This document shows, piece after piece, positions 34,167 through 43,594 of a stretch of 64,000 nucleotides of DNA. The notes beneath the pieces were generated by a model. The model ran no database searches. It saw only the letters and a program-made list of their open reading frames with translations, and was not told the DNA's origin. Within the stretch, counting starts at the first letter, position 1; each line of letters opens with the position of its first letter. This DNA comes from Marinomonas rhizomae (GTDB taxonomy: Bacteria > Pseudomonadota > Gammaproteobacteria > Pseudomonadales > Marinomonadaceae): positions 186,001 through 250,000 of the forward strand of contig NZ_QNSE01000005.1 in the NCBI RefSeq assembly GCF_003315485.1, given 5' to 3'. The position numbers and the translations under genes were made by a program.

Positions 34167-34369
34167 TTGGCAATGCCCTATTGCTATGATGTAACATGAA
34201 ATCCGATGTTGCGGACGATAGAATTTTGGTGGCCGAATGCTACAGGAATCAATGTATAGAGTCTGCGCAGCAAAAACTAAAGATTCATTAAAGATTTACC
34301 ACTGTTATTGTTTATACTCTTGGTTGTCGCGGGCTAGAAAGCCTCGTTCGAATAATTAAGAGAGAGTAA

Positions 34370-35047
34370 ATGGCAAAGCGTAAACGCGGTATTTTCAAAA
34401 AAGCTTGGACGATTCTTTGGCGCGCTTTGCTATTGATGATTCTTGTTTTATTGGTGTTTCGCTTTATACCGCCACCTACAACAGCGTTTATGCTGCAGAG
34501 CGATTATCCCGTCAAGCAAACTTGGATCGACATTGATGAGTTGCCGTCTTACATGCCGCTGGCGGTAGTGGCTTCTGAAGACCAACGTTTTCCAGATCAC
34601 TTCGGTGTCGATTTCACAGCCATCAGTAAAGCCTTAAGCCAATACGATGATGGCGACGGTCTTCGTGGTGCGAGTACTATTACACAGCAAACAGCGAAGA
34701 ACCTCTTTCTTTGGTCTGGTCGTAGCTTTATTCGCAAAGGCCTGGAAGCTGGCTTTGCGGTGAGCCTTGAAGCATTTTGGGGCAAGAAACGCATTCTAGA
34801 AGTGTATTTAAACATCGCCGAATTTGGCAAAGGTATTTACGGCGTAGAAGCCGCCAGTCAGCATTATTTTAGCCGCTCTGCCAGCAAACTCACTATGAAC
34901 CAAGCAGCGCGACTGGCCGTATTATTACCAAGCCCACGTACTCGAAATCCGAATGATTTAAGCTATTATCTTCGTCAGCGTGTCGACTGGGTTGAAGTGC
35001 AAATGCAGCAGCTTGGTCCTGACTATCTCAAGCCGATTCTTGAGTAG
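34370..35047 (+). CDS. mtgA: Monofunctional peptidoglycan glycosyltransferase
   Basis: The 225-residue protein has one N-terminal membrane helix (about residues 13-31) and a GT51 domain: VVASEDQRFPDHFGVDF with the catalytic glutamate (about residue 67), GASTITQQTAKNLFLW, KKRILEVYLNIAEFGKGIYG and AARLAVLLPSPR. It polymerises lipid II into glycan strands in the periplasm and has no transpeptidase domain. AGAGAG lies 5 bases before the ATG. Its context is simple, with the next gene downstream in the same orientation but about 100 bases away. Confidence 0.96.
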   Translation: MAKRKRGIFKKAWTILWRALLLMILVLLVFRFIPPPTTAFMLQSDYPVKQTWIDIDELPSYMPLAVVASEDQRFPDHFGVDFTAISKALSQYDDGDGLRGASTITQQTAKNLFLWSGRSFIRKGLEAGFAVSLEAFWGKKRILEVYLNIAEFGKGIYGVEAASQHYFSRSASKLTMNQAARLAVLLPSPRTRNPNDLSYYLRQRVDWVEVQMQQLGPDYLKPILE

Positions 35048-35144
35048 AAAGCGCCAATAACACATCATTTTTTAAGGGTTCTACTCTTCTTTAAGTGCTA
35101 GAATCGCACCTTGTTCCGATTAGGTATTACTTTCAAGGCAAGCT

Positions 35145-37073
35145 ATGACCGTTCTTCTGATGACCCCTCCCATGACGCAACTGAATACGCCGTATCCAGC
35201 AACGGCGTATTTGACCGGATTTTTGCGCTCTCGGGGATATGAAGCGATGCAACGAGACCCTGCTATTGAGCTTTTCCTTGAGATGATGACAGCCCCTGCG
35301 CTGGATATTATTCGTCAACATGTAGAGGACAATTTCGAATCTTTTGAAGACGATGAATTGCCCGATGCTATCTTTACCTTTTTAGCCGAATTTGATCGTT
35401 ATCGCCTTTGTGTTGAACCTGTTATTCGTTTTTTACAAGGCAAAGATTCCAGCCTTGCCCTGCGTATTACTTCCCGTCGTTTTCTGCCAGAAGGCCCTGC
35501 GTTTGATGCCATCGAACAAATGGAAGCTGTGTCAGGTGATATTCTAAAAACGGCCTTTGGTCAGCTTGGCGTGCAAGACAAAGCCAAGTACCTAGCGACT
35601 CTATTTATCAATGATTTGTCGGCCGTCATTACTCAAGGTGTCGATCCATATTTTGAGGTCAGTCGTTACGGCGAACGCCTAGCAGCAGCCAATCCCAGTT
35701 TTGACGATCTCTACAATACGTTAATGGGTGAACCGAGCTTCAGCTCTGAAATTCTAGAACAATTGGTCGAGCAATATTTGGAAGAAACGCAACCTAGCGT
35801 CGTGGCGTTAACCGTGCCTTTCCCTGGCAATATGCTAGGCGCCCTGCGTATCGCACAAACTTGTAAAGCTATAAACCCTGACTTACCTGTCGTGTTGGGC
35901 GGTGGTTTTATCAATACTGAGCTGCGTGCGTTGAAAGACCCTCGCGTGTTTGAATTTGTCGATTTTATCTGTCTTGATGATGGCGAGCGCCCGTTTATGA
36001 CCTTGCTAGAATTCTTTGACGGCCAGCGTGAAATCGATGAGTTAGTGCGCACTTACTTTCTTGTTGAAGACGACAATGGCGAATCATACGTTCACTACAA
36101 TGAAAACGCCGAGCTGCATGATATTCCCCAAACCGATGTCGGCACACCGATTTACGACGGCTTACCATTAACCGAATACTTATCTTTGTGCGAGATGCTT
36201 AACCCCATGCACCGCATCTGGAGCGACGGACGCTGGAACAAGCTAACCATTGCCCACGGTTGTTACTGGCGAAAATGCAGCTTTTGCGATGTGACACTGG
36301 ATTACATTGATCGCTACGATGCCGCTGGTGCGGACATTTTGGTGGATCGTATAGAAGAGCTAATCGAAGAAACCGGACAGACCGGTTTCCACTTTGTTGA
36401 TGAAGCGGCACCGCCAAAAGCCTTGTTTGCTTTAGCAAAACGTTTAATCGAACGCGGCGTAGTGATCAGTTGGTGGGGCAATATTCGTTTTGAAAAGACG
36501 TTTACGCCCGAGCGTTGCCAGCTTTTAGCGGATTCTGGCTGTATCGCCGTCAGTGGTGGCCTTGAAGTAGCATCTGACCGATTACTTAAACTGATGAAAA
36601 AAGGCGTCAGCGTCGAGCAAGTGGCACGTGTAACCAAAGCCTTCAGCGATGCGGATATTCTGGTTCATTCCTACCTGATGTACGGTTTCCCGACACAAAC
36701 CGAGCAAGAAACCATTGATGCCCTAGAAATGGTGCGTCAGATGATGGCTCAAGAATGTTTCCAATCGGCCTTCTGGCACAGATTCGCAGCTACTGCACAC
36801 AGCCCGATTGGTATTAATCCGGAAGAATACGGCATCACTCTCGCGGAACGCCCCGATATTTTGTTCGCAGAAAACGACGTGGATTTCACCGATCCAACAG
36901 GGACAGATCATGACATGCTAGGCGACGGGCTGCGTAAAGCGCTCTACAACTACATGCACGGTATCGGCTTTGATCAGCCAATGGACTTTTGGTTTGATAA
37001 ATCGGTGAAGCGTACTTTGGTGAAAAAAGATCTGATTTCTAAAGCCTTAAACGACTTTATTATTAGTAGTTAA
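35145..37073 (+). CDS. B12-binding-type radical SAM protein
   Basis: The 642-residue protein has an N-terminal region of B12-binding type, LMTPPMTQLNTPYPA and later VVLGGGFINTELR. The radical SAM core at about residue 370 reads HGCYWRKCSFCDV, where the three cysteines coordinate the cluster. The spacing is Cx4Cx2C rather than the canonical Cx3Cx2C. The downstream parts include DEAAPPKAL, SGGLEVASDRLL and a SYLMYGFPTQTEQE segment typical of the barrel. A long insert (about 40-190) is unlike most B12-rSAM enzymes. The reaction is unknown; the family includes methyltransferases and ring-forming enzymes. It stands alone. Confidence 0.85.
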   Translation: MTVLLMTPPMTQLNTPYPATAYLTGFLRSRGYEAMQRDPAIELFLEMMTAPALDIIRQHVEDNFESFEDDELPDAIFTFLAEFDRYRLCVEPVIRFLQGKDSSLALRITSRRFLPEGPAFDAIEQMEAVSGDILKTAFGQLGVQDKAKYLATLFINDLSAVITQGVDPYFEVSRYGERLAAANPSFDDLYNTLMGEPSFSSEILEQLVEQYLEETQPSVVALTVPFPGNMLGALRIAQTCKAINPDLPVVLGGGFINTELRALKDPRVFEFVDFICLDDGERPFMTLLEFFDGQREIDELVRTYFLVEDDNGESYVHYNENAELHDIPQTDVGTPIYDGLPLTEYLSLCEMLNPMHRIWSDGRWNKLTIAHGCYWRKCSFCDVTLDYIDRYDAAGADILVDRIEELIEETGQTGFHFVDEAAPPKALFALAKRLIERGVVISWWGNIRFEKTFTPERCQLLADSGCIAVSGGLEVASDRLLKLMKKGVSVEQVARVTKAFSDADILVHSYLMYGFPTQTEQETIDALEMVRQMMAQECFQSAFWHRFAATAHSPIGINPEEYGITLAERPDILFAENDVDFTDPTGTDHDMLGDGLRKALYNYMHGIGFDQPMDFWFDKSVKRTLVKKDLISKALNDFIISS

Positions 37074-37539
37074 ATTGTTCAAGAGACCACTGCTCTAGGC
37101 ATTTTTAGTGTTTGTTCTTTGCTAAACTCGTCATACAATCAGTAGATTTATTATACTGTGTGCTAACCGTATAATTTGAGTCGTGATGGGGTTTCGCTCG
37201 CATGGACGATGCAAATCAGCGTCCTCTACGCCCCTAAAACTCAGGAAATATCCACCTCCATATTGAAACAACGTATGCATCAAAGACGATTAAATTAAAC
37301 AGTTAAAGAGTGCGATACGCTGGTCATGCAAAATTAAGTTGATGGGAATCAACCTACCCTTATCACGATGCATTTCAGGTGAATCAAAATGAATTTAAAC
37401 GCTCAATATCAAGCCTGACTTTAAATAAACTCTGGTAGTTTGCTTTCATCTTTTACAGCATCATCACTTGTTCTTGCCTTTATTTTGGAAGGCGGTGTGG
37501 TACTCTTTTAACTTATAGATGGATGCTAGGAGAGCGGCC
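37074..37539. other. Intergenic region without identified gene
   Basis: About 465 bases with no convincing frame, RNA or repeat. It should contain the promoter of the phosphatase/kinase fusion gene. Confidence 0.4.
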
Positions 37540-39198
37540 TTGTTTAAACCAAACTATTATTTATTAGTCACTGCTATCTTCGTGTTGTTGGTGATTATGA
37601 CCAGCAATATCTATTTTCAGCTCGCTTGGGCATGGTTTGCCCTGTCTTTTTTTACTGTCAGTCTTGCCTACCTACTTAATAAACCGACTATTTTTCGTAA
37701 ACGTTCCGATGGCACTGTCCCCGTGTATGTTCGTTGGGTCTTTATGCCATTTTTGTGGAGTACACAACTTTATAACAGTTGGGCGAGAAGCACGGACTCT
37801 GTTCCCGCGTTACAAAAAATAGACAAAGGTTTATACCTTGCGAGACGTTTGTTTCCCTCTGATATCCATCAAATCAAAAGTGAGAATATCAGTGCCGTAT
37901 TGGACGTGACGGCAGAGTTCAGTTCTTTGAATTGGATGTCATACCAAGCTGATGTGGATTATTTGAACGTTCCTATTCTTGATCACTCTGTTCCTTCCGA
38001 CACCCAAATACATCGGGCACTAAACTGGATACACACACATCGTAAAACGGGACGTTCCGTTGTTGTACATTGTGCTTTGGGGCGTGGCCGCTCGGTATTT
38101 ATGATGGCGGCGTATTTGCTCAGCCAGAACCCAAAGTCATCACCCAGTGACATAATGGATAAAATTCGTGGAATTCGCCAAACAGCTCGTTTAAATAAGC
38201 GCCAGTTTAAGTATTTAAAACGCGCCTTGGATAATAAGCTTTTAGTGGTGCAAAACTCCGCTTGGTTGATCGCTAACCCAGTGTCTGGTACTCGCCAATG
38301 GGAAGAACAACAAGACCTGATCTTACGTTATTTATCTGCCTATTTTGATATCACGGTAAAAACCACAACACCAGAAATAAACGGTACAGATCTCGCCAAA
38401 GAAGCAGTCAAAGCGTCGCCAGATATGATCATTGCTTGTGGTGGCGATGGCACTGTCACTGAGGTCGCCGCGGCAATGATTGGGACAAATATAAGATTAG
38501 GCATTATTCCATTTGGAACTGCCAATGCGTTAAGCCATGTGTTGTGCGGCACCATGTCTAAAATCGCCCCACTGGAAACCATCTGCTTAAACCTGATCGA
38601 TGGCTGCGAGCAACGCATTGACACAGCAACCTGCAATGGCGAATTAATGCTATTGCTGGCTGGCGTTGGCTTTGAACAACAGATGATTGAAAAAGCCGAT
38701 CGCAGTAAAAAGAACACCAGTGGTCAACTTGCCTATTTGAAAGGTTTATGGGAAGCCATCGGACAAAACAATGTCCATGAGTTTACTGTGCAGCTAAACG
38801 ATGAGGAACCTTTTACCATTAAGACGCCGAGCTTAACCATTGCCAATGCCGCACCTATCACCACTTTATTAGCACAAGGTAAAGGTGTGCCTAATATTAT
38901 AGATGGTGAATTGGATCTAACTTGGTTAGACCCTGAACGTATGCAGATATTGAACTTAGCGGAATTAGCCATGCTAGGCATGGGCGACAGAAACGAAGAC
39001 AGAGACTTACCAGAAGACAGCAATAGCCCTGAAGGCAACAATGGGATCTTTCACCGTTCTGCACAGCGTGTCACAGTGGATATAAGCCAAGTTGGTCACT
39101 ATGTAGTGGATGGCGAAGAACGTAAAGCAGAGAAGCTAGAAGTGCTCGTCAGACCTAAGTCATTAAGCGTCATCGTGCCTGAGTCAGTGGTTAGCTAG
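37540..39198 (+). CDS. Dual-specificity phosphatase/diacylglycerol kinase-like fusion
   Basis: I prefer the TTG at 37540 (552 residues), which has AGGAG 7 bases upstream, over the ATG at 37519, which overlaps that site. Two N-terminal membrane helices (about residues 7-50) precede a dual-specificity phosphatase domain with HCALGRGRS (about residues 176-184; Cys nucleophile and Arg). A DAGK catalytic domain follows, with IACGGDGTVTEVAAAM (about 296-311), IPFGTANALSHVL and an LTIANAAPI-type segment. The first domain may act on a lipid phosphate and the second phosphorylates a lipid or related alcohol. The fusion suggests consecutive or opposing steps in membrane lipid turnover. Substrates are inferred only from the families. 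Confidence 0.88.
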   Translation: MFKPNYYLLVTAIFVLLVIMTSNIYFQLAWAWFALSFFTVSLAYLLNKPTIFRKRSDGTVPVYVRWVFMPFLWSTQLYNSWARSTDSVPALQKIDKGLYLARRLFPSDIHQIKSENISAVLDVTAEFSSLNWMSYQADVDYLNVPILDHSVPSDTQIHRALNWIHTHRKTGRSVVVHCALGRGRSVFMMAAYLLSQNPKSSPSDIMDKIRGIRQTARLNKRQFKYLKRALDNKLLVVQNSAWLIANPVSGTRQWEEQQDLILRYLSAYFDITVKTTTPEINGTDLAKEAVKASPDMIIACGGDGTVTEVAAAMIGTNIRLGIIPFGTANALSHVLCGTMSKIAPLETICLNLIDGCEQRIDTATCNGELMLLLAGVGFEQQMIEKADRSKKNTSGQLAYLKGLWEAIGQNNVHEFTVQLNDEEPFTIKTPSLTIANAAPITTLLAQGKGVPNIIDGELDLTWLDPERMQILNLAELAMLGMGDRNEDRDLPEDSNSPEGNNGIFHRSAQRVTVDISQVGHYVVDGEERKAEKLEVLVRPKSLSVIVPESVVS

Positions 39199-39300
39199 TC
39201 CTACTCTCCTTTCACAATATAGTTTAAACCAGAGACTAATATAAATTAGGTGCTGGTTTCACTATCATCCTATCTATAACAAACACCTTCAAATGGTAAC

Positions 39301-39316
39301 GATTATCGATATAATC
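39301..39316. promoter_or_regulatory. Small inverted repeat upstream of cytochrome b561
   Basis: GATTAT-CGAT-ATAATC with 6-base arms, 87 bases before the b561 gene. Fur-like in composition but a poor consensus match, so the regulator is unknown. Confidence 0.3.
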
Positions 39317-39402
39317 TCACTCTTTCATACAAAACCATTTTAACCGCCAGTACAAATACTGATTTAAGGACAAGGTTAAAAAATTAGGGAGCTCTAGATT
39401 CA

Positions 39403-39990
39403 ATGACGTTACATATAGAAAGCACAGGCATCATAAATCAAAGTGATACAAAATGGCGAGACAGTCAAAATTACTACGGAAGAGTCAGCCGTACGTTACA
39501 TTGGCTTACCGCAGCCCTCGTCATATTACAGTTCTTCGTAGTGTTAGCTTGGCGGGAAACAGGAAAAAACGCTGTCACATTATTCTTAGATAGCATAGGC
39601 CCACATGGGTCATTAGGTTTGCTGATTCTGGTCGTCACACTTGTTCGTCTATACTGGACACGGCAAAACAGAAAACAACGCCCACCAAAAGCACCAGGGT
39701 TAGGTGGAAGTGTGGCAAGCTTGGTACATGCTACCTTTTATATGTTACTGCTTTTTCTACCCGCCTTTGCACTACTTCGTCAGTATGGTGAAGGTTATGA
39801 AATACGCTTATATGGCATGACCATACTACCGGAAGCAGAACGTCACATTGCGTGGATGGTGGCTCCTGCCGATCTATTACACAGCCCTCTTTCATGGCTA
39901 CTGGCAGGATTAATGATAGGCCACATAACAATGGCACTGATTCACCGCTTTTGGTTCAAAGATAACATTTTGGCTCGTATGGCAGGCTAA
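39403..39990 (+). CDS. Cytochrome b561-family di-haem membrane protein
   Basis: The 195-residue protein has four membrane helices and the bacterial b561 (CybB-like) histidine pattern: YGRVSRTLHWLTAALV (His near residue 34), GPHGSLGLLIL, LVHATFYMLLLFLP and a final IGHITMALIHRFWFKDN. The four helix histidines should bind two haems and pass electrons in the membrane, often between quinol and periplasmic partners. It differs from the short E. coli form by a 25-residue polar N-terminal tail. A strong terminator follows after 15 bases. Confidence 0.93.
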   Translation: MTLHIESTGIINQSDTKWRDSQNYYGRVSRTLHWLTAALVILQFFVVLAWRETGKNAVTLFLDSIGPHGSLGLLILVVTLVRLYWTRQNRKQRPPKAPGLGGSVASLVHATFYMLLLFLPAFALLRQYGEGYEIRLYGMTILPEAERHIAWMVAPADLLHSPLSWLLAGLMIGHITMALIHRFWFKDNILARMAG

Positions 39991-40005
39991 ATTGAAGCCA
40001 ATGAA

Positions 40006-40044
40006 AAAGCCAGCATTCACTCTTTTTGAGTCAATGCTGGCTTT
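40006..40044 (+). terminator. Rho-independent terminator after cytochrome b561
   Basis: AAAGCCAGCATTcACTC with GAGTcAATGCTGGCTTT around a short T-rich loop, ending the b561 transcript. An almost identical copy lies at 40547-40590. T-runs occur on both sides, so it may work both ways. Confidence 0.88.
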
Positions 40045-40134
40045 GCAATTCATTGACATTTAAAAAATAATACTATTTTAAGTAATGGTAAAAGTATGGA
40101 TCAGAAACTAAACCCATACTTTTTAATATACAAA

Positions 40135-40323
40135 TCAATAACGATAAAAATACAAAAGAAAAGTAGGGAATACTACGTCAATAACAAGTAGAGCCACACT
40201 AGTCAAAATAGAATATCGTAACGTTTTTGATATATTTTTATCAAAAATAAAATAATACCCAAGTATAAATACGACTATATAAAATATAATTACCTTTACT
40301 ATTTTAATTGCTAAAAAAGCCAT
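40135..40323 (-). CDS. Small two-helix membrane protein, hypothetical
   Basis: The 62-residue, AT-rich frame codes for two hydrophobic helices (IIFYIVVFILGYYFIF and YSILTSVALLVIDVVFPTF) joined by a short basic loop, with a C-terminal YFYRY. A weak purine-rich GGAGAAGAG lies upstream of the ATG. I recognise no family. It sits between two nearly identical terminators, which suggests an inserted or isolated unit. It could still be a chance frame. Confidence 0.45.
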   Translation of the reverse strand: MAFLAIKIVKVIIFYIVVFILGYYFIFDKNISKTLRYSILTSVALLVIDVVFPTFLLYFYRY

Positions 40324-40546
40324 CTAGCTCTTCTCCATACATCCATATATTTAAAAAACTAACTATCAAAAAAATCATGGGATTTTTCAGCTGGAATGAA
40401 AATTATCTCAGGCAGCATAACAGTATCAATATTTCTCATTTTATTACCCCTTTTAATGCAAATGATTTCCATTATTAATAAAAAAATAATATATCCTCAC
40501 CTTTTGTATGTGTCAAATCCAGAGCAAAAATCGGCCCTAATAAACC

Positions 40547-40590
40547 AAAAAGCCAGCATTTACTCTTTTTGAGTCAATGCTGGCTTTTTT
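40547..40590. terminator. Bidirectional terminator after the BCCT gene
   Basis: AAAAAGCCAGCATTtACTC / GAGTcAATGCTGGCTTTTTT, a near copy of 40006-40044. It lies 24 bases past the minus-strand BCCT stop, with T-runs on both strands. Confidence 0.88.
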
Positions 40591-40613
40591 GCTTAGCGTT
40601 TTAAGAAATTAAG

Positions 40614-42602
40614 CTAAGACACCGTATTCCAAGGTAATTGCCCAGGTGCGGCATCAACGAAGTTGAAGTACTGCTCTAGCTGATCGATCAAGTCTCGTAT
40701 TACTTCATCTTGACTACAGCCATATAGTTCATAACCCAACGCACCATTGCGAATATACACATCTGCTTGCCAATGGGTATCGTATTGCGAGCTATCACTG
40801 TGCGCTTCTGGTATTTCATGCTCTGTCGCCACGACTTGGTAATAGAAGTCCAATTTTTCGTCACGCTCTAGCTGGAACGTCACGCCATTTTCCTCTCGGG
40901 TGATATTGGCTTTCCACCCATGAGTTGCTAGCTCTTTTTGTACTTCTTCCATCGCCGGTTCCACCACATCTTTAATAAAGTGTGTCACCTTGGCTTCGCC
41001 AGGAAACTTAAACAAGGTGCTTAAGCGTTTGCGCCAGTTGCCTTCATTACTGAATGCTCGGCCAGGTGTTGCTGCAGCTTCCACGGCAGCACCACGATGC
41101 CCTTCGATCACCAAGGCTCGCCATAAGCCCATCGCCGCCAACAACATAATGATGGCAAAAGGCAAAGCAGCCAAAATACTCATGGTTTGCAGTGCGCCTA
41201 AGCCACCAGCCAACAATAAGGTTGCGGCAATGATACCTTCAAGAGACGCCCAAAAGACACGCTGCCAAACTGGCGTTTCTAGCGCGCCACCAGAAGCCAA
41301 TGAATCAACGACTAAGGACCCGGAATCCGAAGAGGTAACAAAGAAAGTAATAATCAAAAATACCGTGATCACTGATAAAAAAGTAGACCAAGGCAATAAA
41401 TCATAGAACTGAAATAGTGCCACCGAATGATCGGCTTGCACTTCGCCAATCAATACATCCTTGCCCTGCTCCATAATCAAATACAGAGCGGTATCACCAA
41501 AAATGGCAAACCATAGAAAGGTAAATAATGTCGGAACGGCAAGCACGCCAAAAATAAACTGACGGATAGTACGACCACGGCTGATCTTGGCAATAAACAA
41601 ACCGACGAACGGCGCCCAAGCGATCGTCCACGCGAAGATGAACAGCGTCCAGTTACCAATCCAATCACTTTGCGTATAAGCCTGTAGATTGAAGGTACGC
41701 TCAACAATGTTACTCAGATACGAGCCGGTGTTTTGTACGAAGGCATCAAGAATGTGAATACTTGGGCCAACGAAAAACACAATCACCATAATGAATACAG
41801 CCAGTCCCATATTCAAAATCGAAAGGTTTTTCACACCCTTATCCATACCCGCAACCACAGAAGCAATCGCGGCTAACGTGATTAAGCCAATGGCGGTGAT
41901 TTGCACCGTGGTGTTAATCGGAATGCCTTCCCAAAGATAATGCAAACCCGCATTAATCTGTGTAACCGATAACCCAAGCGTGGTTGCCAAACCAAATAAG
42001 GTACCGAGAATGGCAAACACATCGACAATATGACCAATAGGACCATAAATACGATCACCAATCAGCGGATAAAGCGCCGAACGCACCGACAGAGGTAAAC
42101 CATGACGAAACGCAAAATAGGCGAGCACCAGTCCCATCAGGCCATAAATACCCCAAATATGTAGCCCCCAATGGAAGTAGGCAATTTGCATCGCGTCACG
42201 AGCAGCGCTGATGGTTTCTGCACTGGCATTAGGCGGTTGGGAGAAATGTAAGACAGGCTCCGCTACACCGAAGAACAATAAGGCAATCCCGTAACCAGCG
42301 GAAAAAAGCATGGCGAACCAAGCTGGGAAACTGTACTCAGGGTCTCCATGATCTGGACCTAAGCGAATATTGCCCCAACTACTAAACCCAATACAGACCA
42401 AGAAAACGAGAAAAATAGCGGTAGCCAGCATATAAAACCAGCCAAAAGTCTGAGTCACCCAAGCCAATGCACTTTGAAACACCTCCCCTGCAAGCTCTGG
42501 ATTACTTAGAGTTCCAACGATAAGAAATAGGGTAACGATAACGGTTGGAATAAATACTGGTAGCAAAATTGCGCCCGTGGCCGTCTTTTGTGAATTGGTC
42601 AT
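40614..42602 (-). CDS. BCCT-family betaine/choline transporter
   Basis: I chose the ATG at 42602 (662 residues, MTNSQKTATGAI), with GGAGG about 7 bases upstream. Twelve membrane helices and BCCT signatures are visible: GDPEYSFPAWFAMLFSAGYG, FHWGLHIWGIYGLMGLVLAY, the FAWTIAWAPFVGLFIAKISR segment (about 325-345) and ITFFVTSSDSGSLVVDSLAS. A cytoplasmic tail of about 140 residues follows the last helix, which resembles BetT-type proteins with osmosensory tails. It should import a quaternary amine such as choline or glycine betaine with Na+ or H+. No bet genes are nearby, so the substrate is open. Confidence 0.93.
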   Translation of the reverse strand: MTNSQKTATGAILLPVFIPTVIVTLFLIVGTLSNPELAGEVFQSALAWVTQTFGWFYMLATAIFLVFLVCIGFSSWGNIRLGPDHGDPEYSFPAWFAMLFSAGYGIALLFFGVAEPVLHFSQPPNASAETISAARDAMQIAYFHWGLHIWGIYGLMGLVLAYFAFRHGLPLSVRSALYPLIGDRIYGPIGHIVDVFAILGTLFGLATTLGLSVTQINAGLHYLWEGIPINTTVQITAIGLITLAAIASVVAGMDKGVKNLSILNMGLAVFIMVIVFFVGPSIHILDAFVQNTGSYLSNIVERTFNLQAYTQSDWIGNWTLFIFAWTIAWAPFVGLFIAKISRGRTIRQFIFGVLAVPTLFTFLWFAIFGDTALYLIMEQGKDVLIGEVQADHSVALFQFYDLLPWSTFLSVITVFLIITFFVTSSDSGSLVVDSLASGGALETPVWQRVFWASLEGIIAATLLLAGGLGALQTMSILAALPFAIIMLLAAMGLWRALVIEGHRGAAVEAAATPGRAFSNEGNWRKRLSTLFKFPGEAKVTHFIKDVVEPAMEEVQKELATHGWKANITREENGVTFQLERDEKLDFYYQVVATEHEIPEAHSDSSQYDTHWQADVYIRNGALGYELYGCSQDEVIRDLIDQLEQYFNFVDAAPGQLPWNTVS

Positions 42603-42709
42603 AAAGGTTCCTCCTCTATGCACACTTTGACAAAAGATGACGGTAATAGCAATAAACTACTTAGACATCTAAGCATTAATCGCAATGAATGACCCCTTTA
42701 AATAGACAC

Positions 42710-42751
42710 AAAAAAGCCAGTACCGACCCCTAATCTGTCAATACTGGCTTT
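42710..42751 (-). terminator. Terminator after the PA2169-like gene
   Basis: Arms AAAGCCAGTA (42713-42722) and TACTGGCTTT (42742-42751) enclose 19 bases, with an inner GAC/GTC pair. A T6 run follows on the minus strand. Confidence 0.75.
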
Positions 42752-42866
42752 GGTATTAAAATCGTATTTAGCAACTATTTTTCTTAGCTTTACCCTGATC
42801 CCGATAAAAAGAAATGTCACTAATCAGCACAATAAGATTCAATCTATTTCAATTACGGCTTAGTTA

Positions 42867-43319
42867 TTAGTGCTGAGCCGCCACTTGCAGCGCTTTCATT
42901 TCGTCATGGCACTCTTTCATTCTGACTTTTACGCGGCGCAAAGTAACTTCACAGTTCTGAGGTTGGTTTCTTTCTAACGCGAGGTCAAGTTCTTCAAGTA
43001 CCTTGTCTTCCACTTCTTCTAGCTGGTCAACATAAGTAAAAGCGGTAGATTCGCTGGAAATTTTGGACATCAATTTGGTATAAGCCTGACGCGTTTTCAC
43101 CAAGTTATTCGTGTCTTCTTCTACTTCACCTTGCTGCTCAACCGCAAAGGGCTGCAGCTCTGCAACGGCTTCTGTTTTAGCGCCAATCATGCGATCAAAA
43201 AAAGCGTTATAAGTGCTGTCATCTAATTTGGTTTTCGCTTCTTGGTAGAATTCAATACCGCCGTTCATCACTTTAATAATGTCTGTAATGTGGTGGGCAT
43301 GTGCAGTTTGATTTTGCAT
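42867..43319 (-). CDS. PA2169-family four-helix bundle protein
   Basis: I chose the ATG at 43319 (150 residues, MQNQTAHAHHITD), which follows an AGGAGGAAAG site directly. The product is all-helical, with HITDIIKVMNGGIEFYQEAK and a bundle of Glu/His-rich helices; DRMIGAKTEAVAELQPFA and VKVRMKECHDEMKAL are visible. This fits the ferritin-like DUF2383/PA2169 group of stress-associated proteins. No complete di-metal ExxH pairs are clear, so iron binding is not claimed. The function is unknown. It has its own terminator. Confidence 0.8.
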   Translation of the reverse strand: MQNQTAHAHHITDIIKVMNGGIEFYQEAKTKLDDSTYNAFFDRMIGAKTEAVAELQPFAVEQQGEVEEDTNNLVKTRQAYTKLMSKISSESTAFTYVDQLEEVEDKVLEELDLALERNQPQNCEVTLRRVKVRMKECHDEMKALQVAAQH

Positions 43320-43594
43320 CTTTCCTCCTAAGCTCAATAGCTCCTAATTAGCGTTTCTTTTATTTCGTGTTTCCACATACATACTTAGCGATGGCAGGAT
43401 CAAAAACAACCGCATTTCAAGAAATGCACTTAGACTGCATGTTTTTTGCAAAAACAGTAGGTCGCTGACAAAGCCTTTTTTCATAAATAATGAAGGAGTA
43501 ACCCTTGATCTAACGCAATTTCTATCCCTTTCTTCTGTGCCACTATAACTAGGTAGCATTACGACTAATGCACCTTAGAGAAGGGAGACCGGTA

